Positions 30,279-40,907 are shown, counted from the stretch's first letter. The stretch is DNA of 64,000 bases from Escherichia sp. MOD1-EC7003 (GCF_002965065.1 NZ_PTRE01000049.1:1-64000); one strand, 5' to 3'. Made by a program: numbers and translations. The notes: generated from the sequence alone by a model not told the origin.

Positions 30279-30593
30279 ATGTTTAAAAAAGGCTTACTTG
30301 CGCTGACACTGGTGTTTTCACTGCCCGTTTTCGCCGCAGAACACTGGATCGATGTTCGTGTTCCAGAGCAGTATCAGCAAGAGCACGTTCAGGGGGCTAT
30401 CAATATTCCCCTGAAGGAAGTGAAAGAGCGCATTGCCACCGCCGTTCCGGATAAAAACGACACCGTGAAAGTGTATTGCAATGTCGGACGCCAGTCAGGG
30501 CAGGCAAAAGAGATCCTGAGCAAGATGGGATATACCCACGTTGAGAATGCTGGTGGCCTGAAAGACATCGCCATGCCGAAGGTCAAAGGTTAA
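30279..30593 (+). CDS. pspE: thiosulfate sulfurtransferase PspE
   Basis: PspE (104 aa) is a periplasmic single-domain rhodanese that moves sulfane sulfur from thiosulfate to acceptors such as cyanide. A signal peptide of about 19 residues ends LPVFA. The active-site cysteine is Cys67 in YCNVGRQSG. The frame extends to 30201, but the start at 30279 has AAGGA ahead and begins the signal peptide. It ends the psp operon and in K-12 also has its own promoter. Confidence 0.95.
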   Translation: MFKKGLLALTLVFSLPVFAAEHWIDVRVPEQYQQEHVQGAINIPLKEVKERIATAVPDKNDTVKVYCNVGRQSGQAKEILSKMGYTHVENAGGLKDIAMPKVKG

Positions 30594-30654
30594 AAGAATT
30601 TACCATGAGCGGCGCTTCGATGCTGCAAATTGCTGACAAAGTGCACCTTGTTCA

Positions 30655-30753
30655 TGCCGGATGCGGCGTAAATGCCTTATCCGGCCTATAATATTACTAA
30701 AATTCAATATATTACAATTTCTGGTAGGCCTGATAAGCGTAGCGCATCAGGCA
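30655..30753. repeat. REP pair (BIME) between pspE and ycjM
   Basis: Two REP units in opposite orientation are seen: 30655-30688 (core GCCGGATGCGGCGTAAATGC and CTTATCCGGCCTA) and 30724-30753 (GTAGGCCTGATAAGCG and GCATCAGGCA). The 379-base gap 30594-30972 otherwise holds only the likely ycjM promoter; no gene is supported. Confidence 0.85.
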
Positions 30754-30908
30754 ATCTCACGTTTGTCATCAGTCTCTGTCACTTATGCACTATTTTCTTT
30801 TCTGTCACACCTTATTAACATCCCCATAGATTATTTGCGTCAGCTCACAAATACGCTTTTTCCCTGGTAAAAAATGATTTCCTGCGTGACTAAAACCCTT
30901 GTGCTCAA

Positions 30909-30937
30909 TTGACAGTTTATTTTCTGCGGAGTAGTCT
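30909..30937 (+). promoter_or_regulatory. candidate ycjM promoter
   Basis: TTGACA (30909-30914) and TAGTCT (30932-30937) are 17 bases apart, 35 bases before the ycjM start codon. The -35 is perfect and the -10 is weak, which would suit a repressed or activated sugar operon. YcjW is the expected regulator by family and position; I did not identify its operator. Confidence 0.4.
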
Positions 30938-30972
30938 CTCGTTTCATGGGATCGCTACCACGGAAAGGCAAC

Positions 30973-32652
30973 ATGAAACAGAAAATTACGGACTACCTGG
31001 ACGAGATCTACGGTGGAACATTTATCGCGACTCATTTGCAGAAACTTGCAACGCGTCTTGAGAGTGCAAAACGATTAATTACACAGCGACGTAAAAAACA
31101 CTGGGATGAAAGTGATGTCGTGTTAATTACTTATGCCGATCAATTTCACTGTAATGATTTAAAACCACTACCAACATTTAATCAATTTTACCATCAATGG
31201 CTGCAAGGCATTTTTTCGCATGTTCATTTATTACCATTTTATCCATGGTCATCTGATGATGGATTTTCGGTAATTGATTATCATCAGGTCGCCAGTGAAG
31301 CAGGGGAGTGGCAAGATATTCAACAACTCGGTGAATGCAGCCATTTGATGTTTGATTTTGTCTGCAACCATATGTCGGCAAAAAGTGAATGGTTTAAAAA
31401 CTATTTACAACAGCAGCCTGGTTTTGAAGATTTCTTTATTGCCGTTGACCCGCAAACCGATCTCAGTGCCGTTACTCGCCCGCGTGCGTTACCGTTATTA
31501 ACGCCATTCAAGATGAGCGATAATACAACGCGCCATTTATGGACGACGTTTAGCGACGATCAAATTGATCTTAATTACCGTAGCCCTGAAGTGTTGCTGG
31601 CGATGGTAGATGTTTTACTGTGTTACCTTGAGAAAGGTGCTGAGTATGTCCGTCTGGATGCTGTTGGCTTTATGTGGAAAGAGCCGGGAACAAGCTGCAT
31701 CCATCTGGAAAAAACACATTTGATTATCAAACTGTTACGGGCGATTATTGATGACGTCGCGCCAGGTACAGTGATTATTACCGAGACTAATGTTCCGCAT
31801 AAAGACAATATTGCTTACTTTGGCAACGGCGATGATGAAGCGCATATGGTGTATCAGTTCTCGCTGCCACCGCTGGTGCTACATGCGGTGCAAAAACAGA
31901 ACGTCGAGGCGCTGTGCCAGTGGGCGCAAAGTCTGAGCTCGCCCTCCAGTAAAACGACCTGGTTTAACTTTCTCGCCTCTCACGATGGCATCGGGCTGAA
32001 CCCACTGCATGGCTTGTTACCAGAAAGCGAAATATTAGCGCTGGTCGAGGCATTACAGCAGGAAGGGGCATTAGTTAACTGGAAAAATAATCCCGACGGT
32101 ACGCGTAGTCCGTATGAAATGAATGTCACTTATATGGATGCGTTAAGCCGTCGCGAGTGTAGCGATGAAGAACGTTGCGCCAGGTTTATCCTTGCCCATG
32201 CGATTTTGTTAAGCTTCCCCGGTGTGCCAGCGATATATATTCAAAGCATTCTGGGGTCGCGTAATGATTATGCCGGTGTCGAAAAACTCGGATATAACCG
32301 TGCGATTAACCGTAAAAAATATCACAGTGAAGAGATAACCCGAGAACTGAACGATGAAGATACATTAAGGCATGCGGTATATCATGAGCTGTCGCGTTTA
32401 ATTACACTTCGTCGCAGTCATAACGAGTTTCATCCGGATAATGATTTTACCATCGATATTGTTAATTCATCCGTAATGCGTATTCAAAGAAGCAATGGGG
32501 ATGGTAATTGTCTGACAGGATTGTTTAATGTCAGTGAAAATATTCAGTATTTAAATATTACTGATCTGTATGGTCAGGATCTGATTAGTGAAGTTGATAT
32601 ATTGGGTAATGAAATAACGCTGCGCCCCTGGCAGGTTATGTGGATTAAATAA
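30973..32652 (+). CDS. ycjM: glucosylglycerate phosphorylase YcjM
   Basis: YcjM (559 aa) is a GH13 subfamily 18 phosphorylase, described as phosphorolysing glucosylglycerate to glucose 1-phosphate and glycerate. GH13 blocks appear in order: FDFVCNHMS, the nucleophile region VRLDAVGFMWK, the acid/base region IITETNVPH and LASHDGIGL. The frame extends to 30946; I chose 30973 (MKQKITDYLDEIYGG), with AAAGG ahead. It is first of the ycj cluster, followed 13 bases later by ycjN. Confidence 0.93.
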   Translation: MKQKITDYLDEIYGGTFIATHLQKLATRLESAKRLITQRRKKHWDESDVVLITYADQFHCNDLKPLPTFNQFYHQWLQGIFSHVHLLPFYPWSSDDGFSVIDYHQVASEAGEWQDIQQLGECSHLMFDFVCNHMSAKSEWFKNYLQQQPGFEDFFIAVDPQTDLSAVTRPRALPLLTPFKMSDNTTRHLWTTFSDDQIDLNYRSPEVLLAMVDVLLCYLEKGAEYVRLDAVGFMWKEPGTSCIHLEKTHLIIKLLRAIIDDVAPGTVIITETNVPHKDNIAYFGNGDDEAHMVYQFSLPPLVLHAVQKQNVEALCQWAQSLSSPSSKTTWFNFLASHDGIGLNPLHGLLPESEILALVEALQQEGALVNWKNNPDGTRSPYEMNVTYMDALSRRECSDEERCARFILAHAILLSFPGVPAIYIQSILGSRNDYAGVEKLGYNRAINRKKYHSEEITRELNDEDTLRHAVYHELSRLITLRRSHNEFHPDNDFTIDIVNSSVMRIQRSNGDGNCLTGLFNVSENIQYLNITDLYGQDLISEVDILGNEITLRPWQVMWIK

Positions 32653-32665
32653 AAAGGAACATCTC

Positions 32666-33958
32666 ATGATTAAATCAAAAATCGTGCTGTTATCAGCACT
32701 GGTTTCCTGCGCCCTGATTTCAGGCTGTAAAGAAGAAAATAAAACCCATGTGTCGATCGAATTTATGCATTCTTCGGTGGAGCAGGAGCGTCAGGCAGTT
32801 ATTAGTAAATTGATTGCCCGTTTTGAAAAAGAAAACCCAGGTATCACCGTAAAACAAGTGCCAGTGGAAGAAGATGCCTATAACACTAAAGTCATTACCC
32901 TTTCACGTAGCGGCTCGCTGCCAGAAGTGATCGAAACCAGCCATGACTACGCCAAAGTTATGGACAAAGAGCAGCTTATCGATCGCAAAGCGGTTGCCTC
33001 GGTCATCAGCAACGTCGGTGAAGGCGCGTTTTACGATGGCGTACTGCGTATCGTGCGTACAGAAGATGGTAGCGCATGGACCGGTGTTCCTGTCAGCGCC
33101 TGGATTGGTGGCATCTGGTATCGCAAAGATGTGCTGGAAAAAGCGGGGCTTGAGGAGCCGAAAAACTGGCAACAGCTGCTAGAAACTGCGCAAAAACTGA
33201 ACGATCCGGCGAATAAAAAATACGGTATTGCACTACCTACAGCAGAAAGCGTGTTGACGGAACAATCTTTTTCCCAGTTTGCATTATCTAACCAGGCCAA
33301 CGTCTTTAACGCCGAAGGCAAAATCACCCTTGATACGCCAGAGATGATGCAGGCGTTGACCTATTACCGCGACCTCGCCGCCAACACAATGCCGGGTTCC
33401 AACGACATCATGGAAGTGAAAGATGCCTTTATGAATGGCACTGCGCCGATGGCGATTTACTCCACGTATATCCTTCCGGCGGTGATTAAAGAGGGTGACC
33501 CGAAAAATGTTGGTTTCGTGGTGCCAACCGAGAAAAATTCCGCGGTCTACGGCATGTTGACTTCGCTCACCATTACCGCTGGACAGAAGAGCGAAGAGAC
33601 AGACGCGGCTGAAAAATTTGTCACCTTTATGGAACAGGCAGACAACATTGCCGACTGGGTGATGATGTCGCCAGGCGCGGCGCTGCCGGTGAACAAAGCG
33701 GTTGTCACTACCGCCACCTGGAAAGACAACGACGTTATTAAGGCGCTGGGTGAATTGCCGAATCAATTAATCAGCGAGCTGCCGAATATTCAGGTCTTTG
33801 GCGCAGTAGGGGATAAAAACTTTACCCGCATGGGCGATGTCACTGGTTCTGGCGTAGTGAGTTCGATGGTGCATAACGTCACCGTGGGTAAAGCCGATCT
33901 CGCCTCCACGCTGCAAACGAGCCAGAAAAAGCTGGATGAGCTGGTCGAACAGCACTAA
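32666..33958 (+). CDS. ycjN: sugar ABC transporter substrate-binding lipoprotein YcjN
   Basis: YcjN (430 aa) is a family 1 sugar-binding protein anchored as a lipoprotein (lipobox ISGC, Cys21). The two-lobed body includes PEVIETSHDYAKVM and the hinge-region VPVSAWIGGIWYRKDVL. It should deliver the cluster's glucoside substrate to YcjO-YcjP. It appears intact although its permease partner YcjO is interrupted. Confidence 0.93.
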   Translation: MIKSKIVLLSALVSCALISGCKEENKTHVSIEFMHSSVEQERQAVISKLIARFEKENPGITVKQVPVEEDAYNTKVITLSRSGSLPEVIETSHDYAKVMDKEQLIDRKAVASVISNVGEGAFYDGVLRIVRTEDGSAWTGVPVSAWIGGIWYRKDVLEKAGLEEPKNWQQLLETAQKLNDPANKKYGIALPTAESVLTEQSFSQFALSNQANVFNAEGKITLDTPEMMQALTYYRDLAANTMPGSNDIMEVKDAFMNGTAPMAIYSTYILPAVIKEGDPKNVGFVVPTEKNSAVYGMLTSLTITAGQKSEETDAAEKFVTFMEQADNIADWVMMSPGAALPVNKAVVTTATWKDNDVIKALGELPNQLISELPNIQVFGAVGDKNFTRMGDVTGSGVVSSMVHNVTVGKADLASTLQTSQKKLDELVEQH

Positions 33959-33978
33959 ACCCAGGACAGGAATCCGCA

Positions 33979-34860
33979 ATGAACAGGCTTTTTTCAGGTC
34001 GTTCCGATATGCCCTTTGCGCTGCTGCTTCTCGCGCCCAGTTTATTACTGCTGGGCGGTCTGGTGGCGTGGCCAATGGTGTCGAATATCGAAATCAGTTT
34101 TTTACGTCTGCCGCTCAATCCCAACATCGAGTCAACGTTTGTTGGGGTGAGTAACTACGTGCGTATCCTCTCCGATCCCGGCTTCTGGCACTCGCTGTGG
34201 ATGACGGCCTGGTATACCGCGCTGGTGGTGGCGGGCAGCACCGTTCTTGGGTTGGCAGTGGCGATGTTTTTCAACCGCGAATTCCGGTTGCGCAAAACCG
34301 CGCGTTCGCTGGTGATCCTCTCCTACGTAACGCCGTCTATTTCGCTGGTGTTCGCCTGGAAATACATGTTCAACAACGGCTACGGCATTGTGAACTACCT
34401 CGGCGTCGATCTTCTGCATCTCTATGAGCAGGCGCCGCTGTGGTTCGATAATCCGGGCAGTAGTTTTGTGCTGGTGGTGCTGTTCGCCATCTGGCGCTAC
34501 TTCCCGTATGCCTTTATCTCGTTTCTGGCGATTTTGCAGACCATCGACAAATCGCTGTACGAAGCGGCAGAGATGGATGGCGCTAATGCCTGGCAGCGGT
34601 TTCGCATCGTCACGCTGCCCGCAATTATGCCGGTCCTGGCGACGGTGGTGACCCTGCGCACGATCTAGATGTTTTACATGTTCGCTGATGTTTATCTGCT
34701 GACGACCAAGGTCGATATTCTCGGTGTCTATCTCTACAAAACCGCCTTTGCCTTTAATGACTTAGGGAAAGCGGCGGCGATCTCGGTGGTGCTCTTCATC
34801 ATTATTTTCGCTGTCATTCTGCTGACCAGGAAACGGGTGAACCTCAATGGCAACAAATAA
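33979..34860 (+). pseudogene. ycjO: ABC permease ycjO interrupted by amber codon
   Basis: YcjO should be a 293-aa MalF-type sugar permease. Here an in-frame TAG at 34666-34668 replaces the TGG for tryptophan at codon 230 (context VTLRTI-stop-MFYMFADV). The same frame continues undisturbed for 63 codons to 34860, giving exactly the normal length. The EAA loop (EAAEMDGANAWQRFRIVTLP) lies before the stop, but the last membrane helices are lost. A single base change thus disables the transporter, unless an amber suppressor is present or the base is a sequencing error. Confidence 0.9.
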
Positions 34861-35689
34861 ACGCACACTCAGTCGCATCGGTTTTTACTGCGGGCTGGCG
34901 CTGTTTCTCATCATCACGCTGTTTCCGTTTTTTGTGATGCTGATGACCTCGTTCAAGAGCGCGAAAGAGGCGATCTCGCTGCATCCTACGCTGCTGCCGC
35001 AGCAGTGGACGCTGGAGCATTACGTCGACATTTTTAATCCGGTGATTTTCCCCTTTATCGACTACTTCCGTAACAGCATGGTGGTGTCGGTGGTTTCATC
35101 CGTGGTGGCGGTATTTCTCGGCATCCTCGGGGCTTATGCGCTTTCCCGCCTGCGCTTTAAAGGGCGAATGACCATCAACGCCAGCTTTTACACGGTGTAC
35201 ATGTTCTCCGGCATTTTGCTGGTGGTGCCGCTGTTCAAAATCATCACCGCGCTTGGCATTTACGACACCGAGATGGCGCTGATCATCACCATGGTGACGC
35301 AAACGCTGCCCACCGCCGTATTTATGCTGAAAAGCTATTTCGACACCATCCCTGATGAGATTGAAGAGGCGGCGATGATGGATGGCCTCAATCGCCTGCA
35401 AATCATTTTCCGTATTACCGTGCCGCTGGCGATGTCCGGGCTGATATCCGTGTTCGTCTACTGCTTTATGGTGGCGTGGAACGACTATCTGTTTGCGTCG
35501 ATTTTCCTCTCCAGCGCCAGCAATTTCACCTTACCGGTGGGCCTGAACGCACTCTTCAGTACGCCCGATTATATCTGGGGACGAATGATGGCCGCCTCGC
35601 TGGTGACTGCATTACCGGTAGTGATTATGTATGCGCTTTCGGAACGTTTTATTAAGAGTGGTTTGACCGCCGGTGGCGTGAAGGGCTAA
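34847..35689 (+). CDS. ycjP: sugar ABC transporter permease YcjP
   Basis: YcjP (280 aa) is the MalG-type permease with six hydrophobic helices and an intact cytoplasmic EAA loop (EEAAMMDGLNRLQIIFRITV). It overlaps the 3' end of ycjO by 14 bases. On its own it could not form the usual heterodimer with the truncated YcjO. Confidence 0.94.
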   Translation: MATNKRTLSRIGFYCGLALFLIITLFPFFVMLMTSFKSAKEAISLHPTLLPQQWTLEHYVDIFNPVIFPFIDYFRNSMVVSVVSSVVAVFLGILGAYALSRLRFKGRMTINASFYTVYMFSGILLVVPLFKIITALGIYDTEMALIITMVTQTLPTAVFMLKSYFDTIPDEIEEAAMMDGLNRLQIIFRITVPLAMSGLISVFVYCFMVAWNDYLFASIFLSSASNFTLPVGLNALFSTPDYIWGRMMAASLVTALPVVIMYALSERFIKSGLTAGGVKG

Positions 35690-35719
35690 AGCGGCCAGTT
35701 TTTTGACAAGGAGTTTTAA

Positions 35720-36772
35720 ATGAAAAAGTTAGTAGCCACAGCACCGCGCGTTGCAGCGCTGGTTGAGTATGAAGAACGGGCGATTTTAGCCAATGAAGTG
35801 AAGATCCGTGTGCGTTTCGGTGCACCCAAGCACGGGACGGAAGTGGTCGATTTCCGCGCCGCCAGCCCGTTTATTGATGAAGATTTTAACGGTGAATGGC
35901 AGATGTTTACTCCACGCCCGGCAGATGCGCCGCGCGGGATTGAGTTCGGTAAGTTTCAGCTTGGCAACATGGTAGTTGGCGACATTATCGAATGTGGCAG
36001 CGACGTTACTGACTACGGGGTGGGCGACAGCGTATGCGGCTACGGTCCGCTCTCCGAGACGGTCATCATTAACGCAGTGAATAACTACAAGCTGCGCAAA
36101 ATGCCGCAAGGCAGCTCCTGGAAAAACGCCGTCTGTTACGACCCGGCGCAGTTTGCCATGAGCGGTGTGCGTGATGCCAACGTGCGCGTGGGGGATTTTG
36201 TGGTGGTGGTAGGGCTTGGCGCAATTGGTCAAATTGCCATTCAACTGGCAAAACGCGCTGGCGCTTCGGTGGTGATTGGCGTCGACCCTATAGCCTATCG
36301 CTGTGAAATTGCCCGTCGCCACGGCGCGGATTTCTGCCTTAACCCCATTGCCACTGACGTAGGCAAAGAGATCAAAACGCTGACCGGCAAGCAGGGTGCC
36401 GATGTGATTATCGAAACCAGCGGCTATGCCGACGCGCTGCAATCGGCGCTGCGCGGTCTGGCTTATGGCGGCACTATCTCTTATGTCGCGTTTGCTAAAC
36501 CGTTTGCCGAAGGTTTTAACCTCGGACGCGAAGCGCATTTCAATAACGCAAAAATTGTTTTCTCTCGCGCGTGCAGCGAACCGAACCCGGATTATCCGCG
36601 TTGGAGCCGCAAGCGTATCGAAGAAACCTGTTGGGAACTGCTGATGAACGGCTACCTCAACTGCGAAGATTTAATTGATCCGGTGGTTACTTTTGCCAAC
36701 AGCCCGGAAAGCTACATGCAGTATGTCGATAAGCATCCGGAACAGAGCATCAAAATGGGCGTCACGTTTTAA
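35720..36772 (+). CDS. ycjQ: D-guloside 4-dehydrogenase YcjQ
   Basis: YcjQ (350 aa) belongs to the medium-chain dehydrogenase family, with the NAD-binding segment VVVVGLGAIGQIAIQLAKRA. Published work on the YcjQRS proteins assigns it to oxidation of D-gulosides in a route converting them to D-glucosides. A GGAG site precedes the ATG. It is complete and followed by ycjR after 17 bases. Confidence 0.9.
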   Translation: MKKLVATAPRVAALVEYEERAILANEVKIRVRFGAPKHGTEVVDFRAASPFIDEDFNGEWQMFTPRPADAPRGIEFGKFQLGNMVVGDIIECGSDVTDYGVGDSVCGYGPLSETVIINAVNNYKLRKMPQGSSWKNAVCYDPAQFAMSGVRDANVRVGDFVVVVGLGAIGQIAIQLAKRAGASVVIGVDPIAYRCEIARRHGADFCLNPIATDVGKEIKTLTGKQGADVIIETSGYADALQSALRGLAYGGTISYVAFAKPFAEGFNLGREAHFNNAKIVFSRACSEPNPDYPRWSRKRIEETCWELLMNGYLNCEDLIDPVVTFANSPESYMQYVDKHPEQSIKMGVTF

Positions 36773-36789
36773 TTCTAAGGATTGGAAAA

Positions 36790-37578
36790 ATGAAAATAGG
36801 CACACAGAATCAGGCGTTCTTCCCGGAAAATATTCTGGATAAATTTCGTTATATCAAAGAGATGGGTTTTGATGGTTTTGAGATTGACGGCAAACTACTG
36901 GTGAACAATCTCGAAGATGTCAAAGCGGCGATTAAAGAAACCGGTTTACCCGTGACCACCGCCTGCGGTGGCTATGATGGCTGGATTGGCGACTTTATCG
37001 AAGAGCGTCGTCTTAATGGTTTAAAGCAGATCGAGCGCATTCTCGAAGAGCTGGCAGAAGTGGGCGGTAAAGGTATCGTCGTTCCGGCTGCATGGGGCAT
37101 GTTTACTTTCCGCTTACCGCCGATGACTGCACCGCGCAGCCTGGACGGCGACCGCAAAGCAGTGAGCGATTCCCTGCGTTTTCTGGAACAGGTGGCCGCG
37201 CGTACTGGAACTGTGGTGTATCTCGAACCGTTAAACCGTTATCAGGACCACATGATCAACACGCTCGCCGATGCTCGCCGTTACATCGTCGAAAACAATC
37301 TTAAACATGTGCAGATTATCGGCGATTTCTATCACATGAACATCGAAGAAGATAACCTGGCGCAGGCGCTGCATGACAACCGCGACCTGCTCGGTCATGT
37401 GCATATTGCTGATAACCATCGCTATCAACCTGGCAGCGGCACCCTCGATTTCCACGCGCTGTTTGAACAGCTGCGTGCCGATAACTATCAGGGTTATGTG
37501 GTGTATGAAGGGCGTATCCGGGCAGAAAATCCTGCTCAGGCGTACCGTGATTCTTTGGCCTGGTTGCGTACCTGCTAA
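36790..37578 (+). CDS. ycjR: 3-dehydro-D-guloside 4-epimerase YcjR
   Basis: YcjR (262 aa) is a TIM-barrel sugar epimerase of the xylose isomerase-like family. Likely metal-binding residues are seen in VYLEPLNRYQDHMIN and IIGDFYHMNIEEDN. It is assigned to epimerisation of the 3-keto sugar between the YcjQ and YcjS steps. It is complete. Confidence 0.9.
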   Translation: MKIGTQNQAFFPENILDKFRYIKEMGFDGFEIDGKLLVNNLEDVKAAIKETGLPVTTACGGYDGWIGDFIEERRLNGLKQIERILEELAEVGGKGIVVPAAWGMFTFRLPPMTAPRSLDGDRKAVSDSLRFLEQVAARTGTVVYLEPLNRYQDHMINTLADARRYIVENNLKHVQIIGDFYHMNIEEDNLAQALHDNRDLLGHVHIADNHRYQPGSGTLDFHALFEQLRADNYQGYVVYEGRIRAENPAQAYRDSLAWLRTC

Positions 37579-37587
37579 GAGGTCTTT

Positions 37588-38643
37588 GTGAAAAGTGCAA
37601 TGACAAGCTCTCCGCTGCGTGTCGCGATAATAGGCGCAGGCCAGGTGGCGGATAAGGTTCATGCTTCGTACTACTGCACACGCAACGATCTGGAACTGGT
37701 GGCTGTCTGTGACAGCCGCCTTTCCCAGGCGCAGGCGCTGGCAGAAAAATACGGGAATGCATCGGTATGGGACGATCCGCAGGCTATGCTGCTGGCGGTG
37801 AAACCTGATGTGGTTAGCGTTTGCTCACCTAACCGTTTTCACTATGAGCATACCCTGATGGCGCTGGAAGCGGGTTGCCATGTCATGTGCGAAAAACCGC
37901 CCGCCATGACCCCCGAACAGGCGCGGGAAATGTGTGATACCGCGCGCAAACAGGGCAAGGTCCTGGCCTACGACTTCCATCACCGGTTTGCGCTCGATAC
38001 GCAACAACTGCGTGAACAGGTGACGAATGGCGTACTGGGGGAAATCTACGTCACCACCGCCCGCGCACTGCGTCGCTGTGGCGTTCCCGGTTGGGGCGTC
38101 TTTACCAATAAAGAACTGCAAGGCGGCGGTCCGCTTATCGATATCGGCATTCATATGCTGGATACGGCGATGTATGTGCTGGGCTTTCCGGCGGTGAAAA
38201 GCGTGACTGCGCACAGTTTTCAAAAAATCGGCACGCAAAAGAATTGTGGTCAGTTTGGTGAGTGGAACCCAGCAACCTACAGCGTCGAAGATTCGCTGTT
38301 TGGCACCATTGAATTTCTAAACGGCGGCATTCTGTGGCTGGAAACGTCATTTGCACTCAACATCCGCGAACAGTCGATTATGAACGTCAGCTTTTGTGGC
38401 GATAAAGCGGGGGCGACGCTGTTTCCGGCGCATATTTATACCGATAACAACGGTGAATTAATGACATTGATGCAACGGGAAACGGCAGATGACAACCGCC
38501 ATCTGCGCAGCATGGAAGCCTTTATTCATCATGTACAGGGCAAACCTGTGATGATTGCCGACGCCGAGCAGGGATACATCATCCAGCAACTGGTGGCGGC
38601 GTTGTATCAATCCGCAGAAACAGGGACGCGTGTGGAATTATGA
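37588..38643 (+). CDS. ycjS: D-glucoside 3-dehydrogenase YcjS
   Basis: YcjS (351 aa) is a Gfo/Idh/MocA-family oxidoreductase. The N-terminal Rossmann fold has AIIGAGQVADKVHASYYCTR and the conserved CEKPPAMT, with catalytic residues expected around GGPLIDIGIHMLD. It interconverts D-glucosides and 3-keto-glucosides. The start is GTG at 37588 with an AGAGG site. Its stop overlaps the ycjT start (ATGA). Confidence 0.9.
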   Translation: MKSAMTSSPLRVAIIGAGQVADKVHASYYCTRNDLELVAVCDSRLSQAQALAEKYGNASVWDDPQAMLLAVKPDVVSVCSPNRFHYEHTLMALEAGCHVMCEKPPAMTPEQAREMCDTARKQGKVLAYDFHHRFALDTQQLREQVTNGVLGEIYVTTARALRRCGVPGWGVFTNKELQGGGPLIDIGIHMLDTAMYVLGFPAVKSVTAHSFQKIGTQKNCGQFGEWNPATYSVEDSLFGTIEFLNGGILWLETSFALNIREQSIMNVSFCGDKAGATLFPAHIYTDNNGELMTLMQRETADDNRHLRSMEAFIHHVQGKPVMIADAEQGYIIQQLVAALYQSAETGTRVEL

Positions 38644-40907
38644 CCAGGCCAGTAACGTTAACGGAACCCCATTTCAGCCAGCATACCCTGAACAAGTATG
38701 CTTCGCTGATGGCGCAGGGGAACGGCTATCTTGGGCTTCGCGCCAGCCATGAAGAAGATTACACGCGCCAGACGCGCGGCATGTATCTGGCGGGACTGTA
38801 TCATCGAGCGGGTAAGGGTGAAATCAACGAACTGGTGAACCTGCCTGATGTCGTGGGGATGGAGATTACCTTGAATGGTGAACTTTTTGCGCTATCCCGC
38901 GAAACGTGGCAGCGTGAGCTTGACTTTGCCAGTGGCGAATTACGCCGCAACGTTGTCTGGTGTACCAGCAGTGGCGCGCGTTACACCATCGCCAGCCGTC
39001 GCTTTGTTTCGGCAGACCAACTGCCGCTGGTTGCACTGGAAATCACTATTACTCCGCTGGACGCTGACGCGTCAGTGTTGATCTCAACGGGTATTGACGC
39101 CACGCAAACCAACCACGGACGACAACATCTCGACGAAACCCAGGTGCGAGTGTTTGGTCAGCATTTGATGCAGGGGATCTATACCACTCAGGATGGACGC
39201 AGTGATGTGGCAATCAGCTGTCGCTGCCAGGTGAGCGGTGACGTTCAGCATTGCTATACGGCCAAAGAGCGCCGATTGCTGCAACATACCAGTGCACAAC
39301 TGCCCGCGGGTAAGACGCTGACGCTGCAAAAGCTGGTGTGGATCGACTGGCGGGACGACCGACAAGCCGCTTTAGACGAGTGGGGCAGTGCGTCGCTTCG
39401 TCAGCTTGAAATGTGTGCACAGCAGAGTTACGACCAACTTCTTACAGAATCGACAGAAAACTGGCGTCAATGGTGGCAGAAACGTCGTATCACGGTAAAC
39501 GGCGGCGATGCGCACGATCAGCAAGCGTTAGATTATGCGCTTTATCATCTGCGCATCATGACGCCTGCCCACGACGAGCGCAGCAGTATTGCGGCAAAAG
39601 GTTTAACCGGCGAAGGCTACAAAGGCCACGTTTTCTGGGATACAGAAGTATTTTTGCTACCGTTCCATCTGTTTAGCGAACCGACGATTGCCAGAAGTTT
39701 ACTGCGTTATCGCTGGCACAACTTGCCAGGCGCGCAGGAGAAAGCGCGACGCAACGGCTGGCAGGGCGCGCTATTTCCGTGGGAAAGCGCGCGCAGCGGC
39801 GAAGAAGAGACGCCGGAATTTGCCGCCATTAACATCCGCACCGGACTGCGCCAGAAAGTGGCCTCGGCTCAGGCAGAACATCATCTGGTGGCCGATATCG
39901 CCTGGGCGGTTATTCAATACTGGCAGGTCACGGGGGATGAAAGTTTCATCGCTCACGAAGGCATGGCGCTACTTCTGGATACCGCAAAGTTCTGGATTAG
40001 TCGCGCGGTAAGGGTTAGCGATCATCTGGAAATTCATAATGTTATTGGACCAGACGAATATACCGAACATGTCAATAATAACGCCTTCACCAGCTATATG
40101 GCGTATTACAACGTCAAGCAGGCGCTGAACATTGCTCGTCAGTTTGGCTGTAGCGACGACGCATTTATTCATCGTGCCGAAATGTTTCTCAAAGAGTTGT
40201 GGCTGCCAGAAATTCAGCCCGATGGCGTTTTGCCGCAGGATGATTCGTTTATGGCGAAACCGGCGGTTAATCTGGCGATATACAAAGCGGCGGCGGGAAA
40301 GCAAACCATTCTGCTGGATTATTCACGCGCAGAAGTGAACGAGATGCAGATCCTCAAGCAGGCCGATGTGGTGATGCTCAATTACATGCTGCCGGAGCTG
40401 TTCTCAGCGGCATCGTGTCTCGCCAATCTGCAATTTTATGAACCGCGTACCATTCACGACTCGTCATTAAGTAAAGCAATTCACGGCATTGTTTCCGCTC
40501 GCTGTGGCCTGCTGGCGCAGGGATATCAGTTCTGGCGCGAGGGTACTGAAATCGATCTCGGTGCTGATCCGCATAGCTGTGATGACGGTATCCACACTGC
40601 TGCAACTGGCGCTATCTGGCTGGGGGCGATTCAGGGTTTTGCCGGGGTGAGTGTGCGTAACGGCGAATTACATCTGAATCCGGCGTTACCTGAGCAGTGG
40701 CAACAGTTGTCTTTCCCTCTGTTCTGGCAGGGCTGCGAATTACAGGTCACTCTCGACGCGCAGCGTATTGCAATTCGAACTTCTGCGCCCGTTTCATTGC
40801 GTTTGAACGGTCAGCTTATATCCGTGGCTGAAGAATCTGTTTTCTGTTTGGGGGATTTTATTTTGCCCTTTAATGGGACCGCCACCATACATCAGGAGGA
40901 TGAATGA
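38640..40907 (+). CDS. ycjT: kojibiose phosphorylase YcjT
   Basis: YcjT (755 aa) is a GH65 inverting phosphorylase shown in K-12 to cleave kojibiose with phosphate into glucose and beta-glucose 1-phosphate. The (alpha/alpha)6 barrel contains [13 protein letters not shown] and the catalytic glutamate region [16 protein letters not shown], followed by the C-terminal [10 protein letters not shown] and [19 protein letters not shown] blocks. Overlaps with ycjS and ycjU by four bases each imply coupled translation; YcjU then handles the beta-glucose 1-phosphate. Confidence 0.95.
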   Translation: MTRPVTLTEPHFSQHTLNKYASLMAQGNGYLGLRASHEEDYTRQTRGMYLAGLYHRAGKGEINELVNLPDVVGMEITLNGELFALSRETWQRELDFASGELRRNVVWCTSSGARYTIASRRFVSADQLPLVALEITITPLDADASVLISTGIDATQTNHGRQHLDETQVRVFGQHLMQGIYTTQDGRSDVAISCRCQVSGDVQHCYTAKERRLLQHTSAQLPAGKTLTLQKLVWIDWRDDRQAALDEWGSASLRQLEMCAQQSYDQLLTESTENWRQWWQKRRITVNGGDAHDQQALDYALYHLRIMTPAHDERSSIAAKGLTGEGYKGHVFWDTEVFLLPFHLFSEPTIARSLLRYRWHNLPGAQEKARRNGWQGALFPWESARSGEEETPEFAAINIRTGLRQKVASAQAEHHLVADIAWAVIQYWQVTGDESFIAHEGMALLLDTAKFWISRAVRVSDHLEIHNVIGPDEYTEHVNNNAFTSYMAYYNVKQALNIARQFGCSDDAFIHRAEMFLKELWLPEIQPDGVLPQDDSFMAKPAVNLAIYKAAAGKQTILLDYSRAEVNEMQILKQADVVMLNYMLPELFSAASCLANLQFYEPRTIHDSSLSKAIHGIVSARCGLLAQGYQFWREGTEIDLGADPHSCDDGIHTAATGAIWLGAIQGFAGVSVRNGELHLNPALPEQWQQLSFPLFWQGCELQVTLDAQRIAIRTSAPVSLRLNGQLISVAEESVFCLGDFILPFNGTATIHQEDE

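Noticed and set aside
30655-30753. Closely spaced repeats that might suggest a CRISPR array
   Set aside because: They are two inverted REP units with no regular repeat-spacer pattern and no cas genes nearby.
30661-30870. 69-codon frame between pspE and ycjM
   Set aside because: It starts inside one REP unit and crosses the next; no ribosome-binding site.
35786-36538. 250-codon open frame opposite ycjQ
   Set aside because: Antisense shadow of an intact dehydrogenase; composition is rich in His, Asn and Arg with no known motif.
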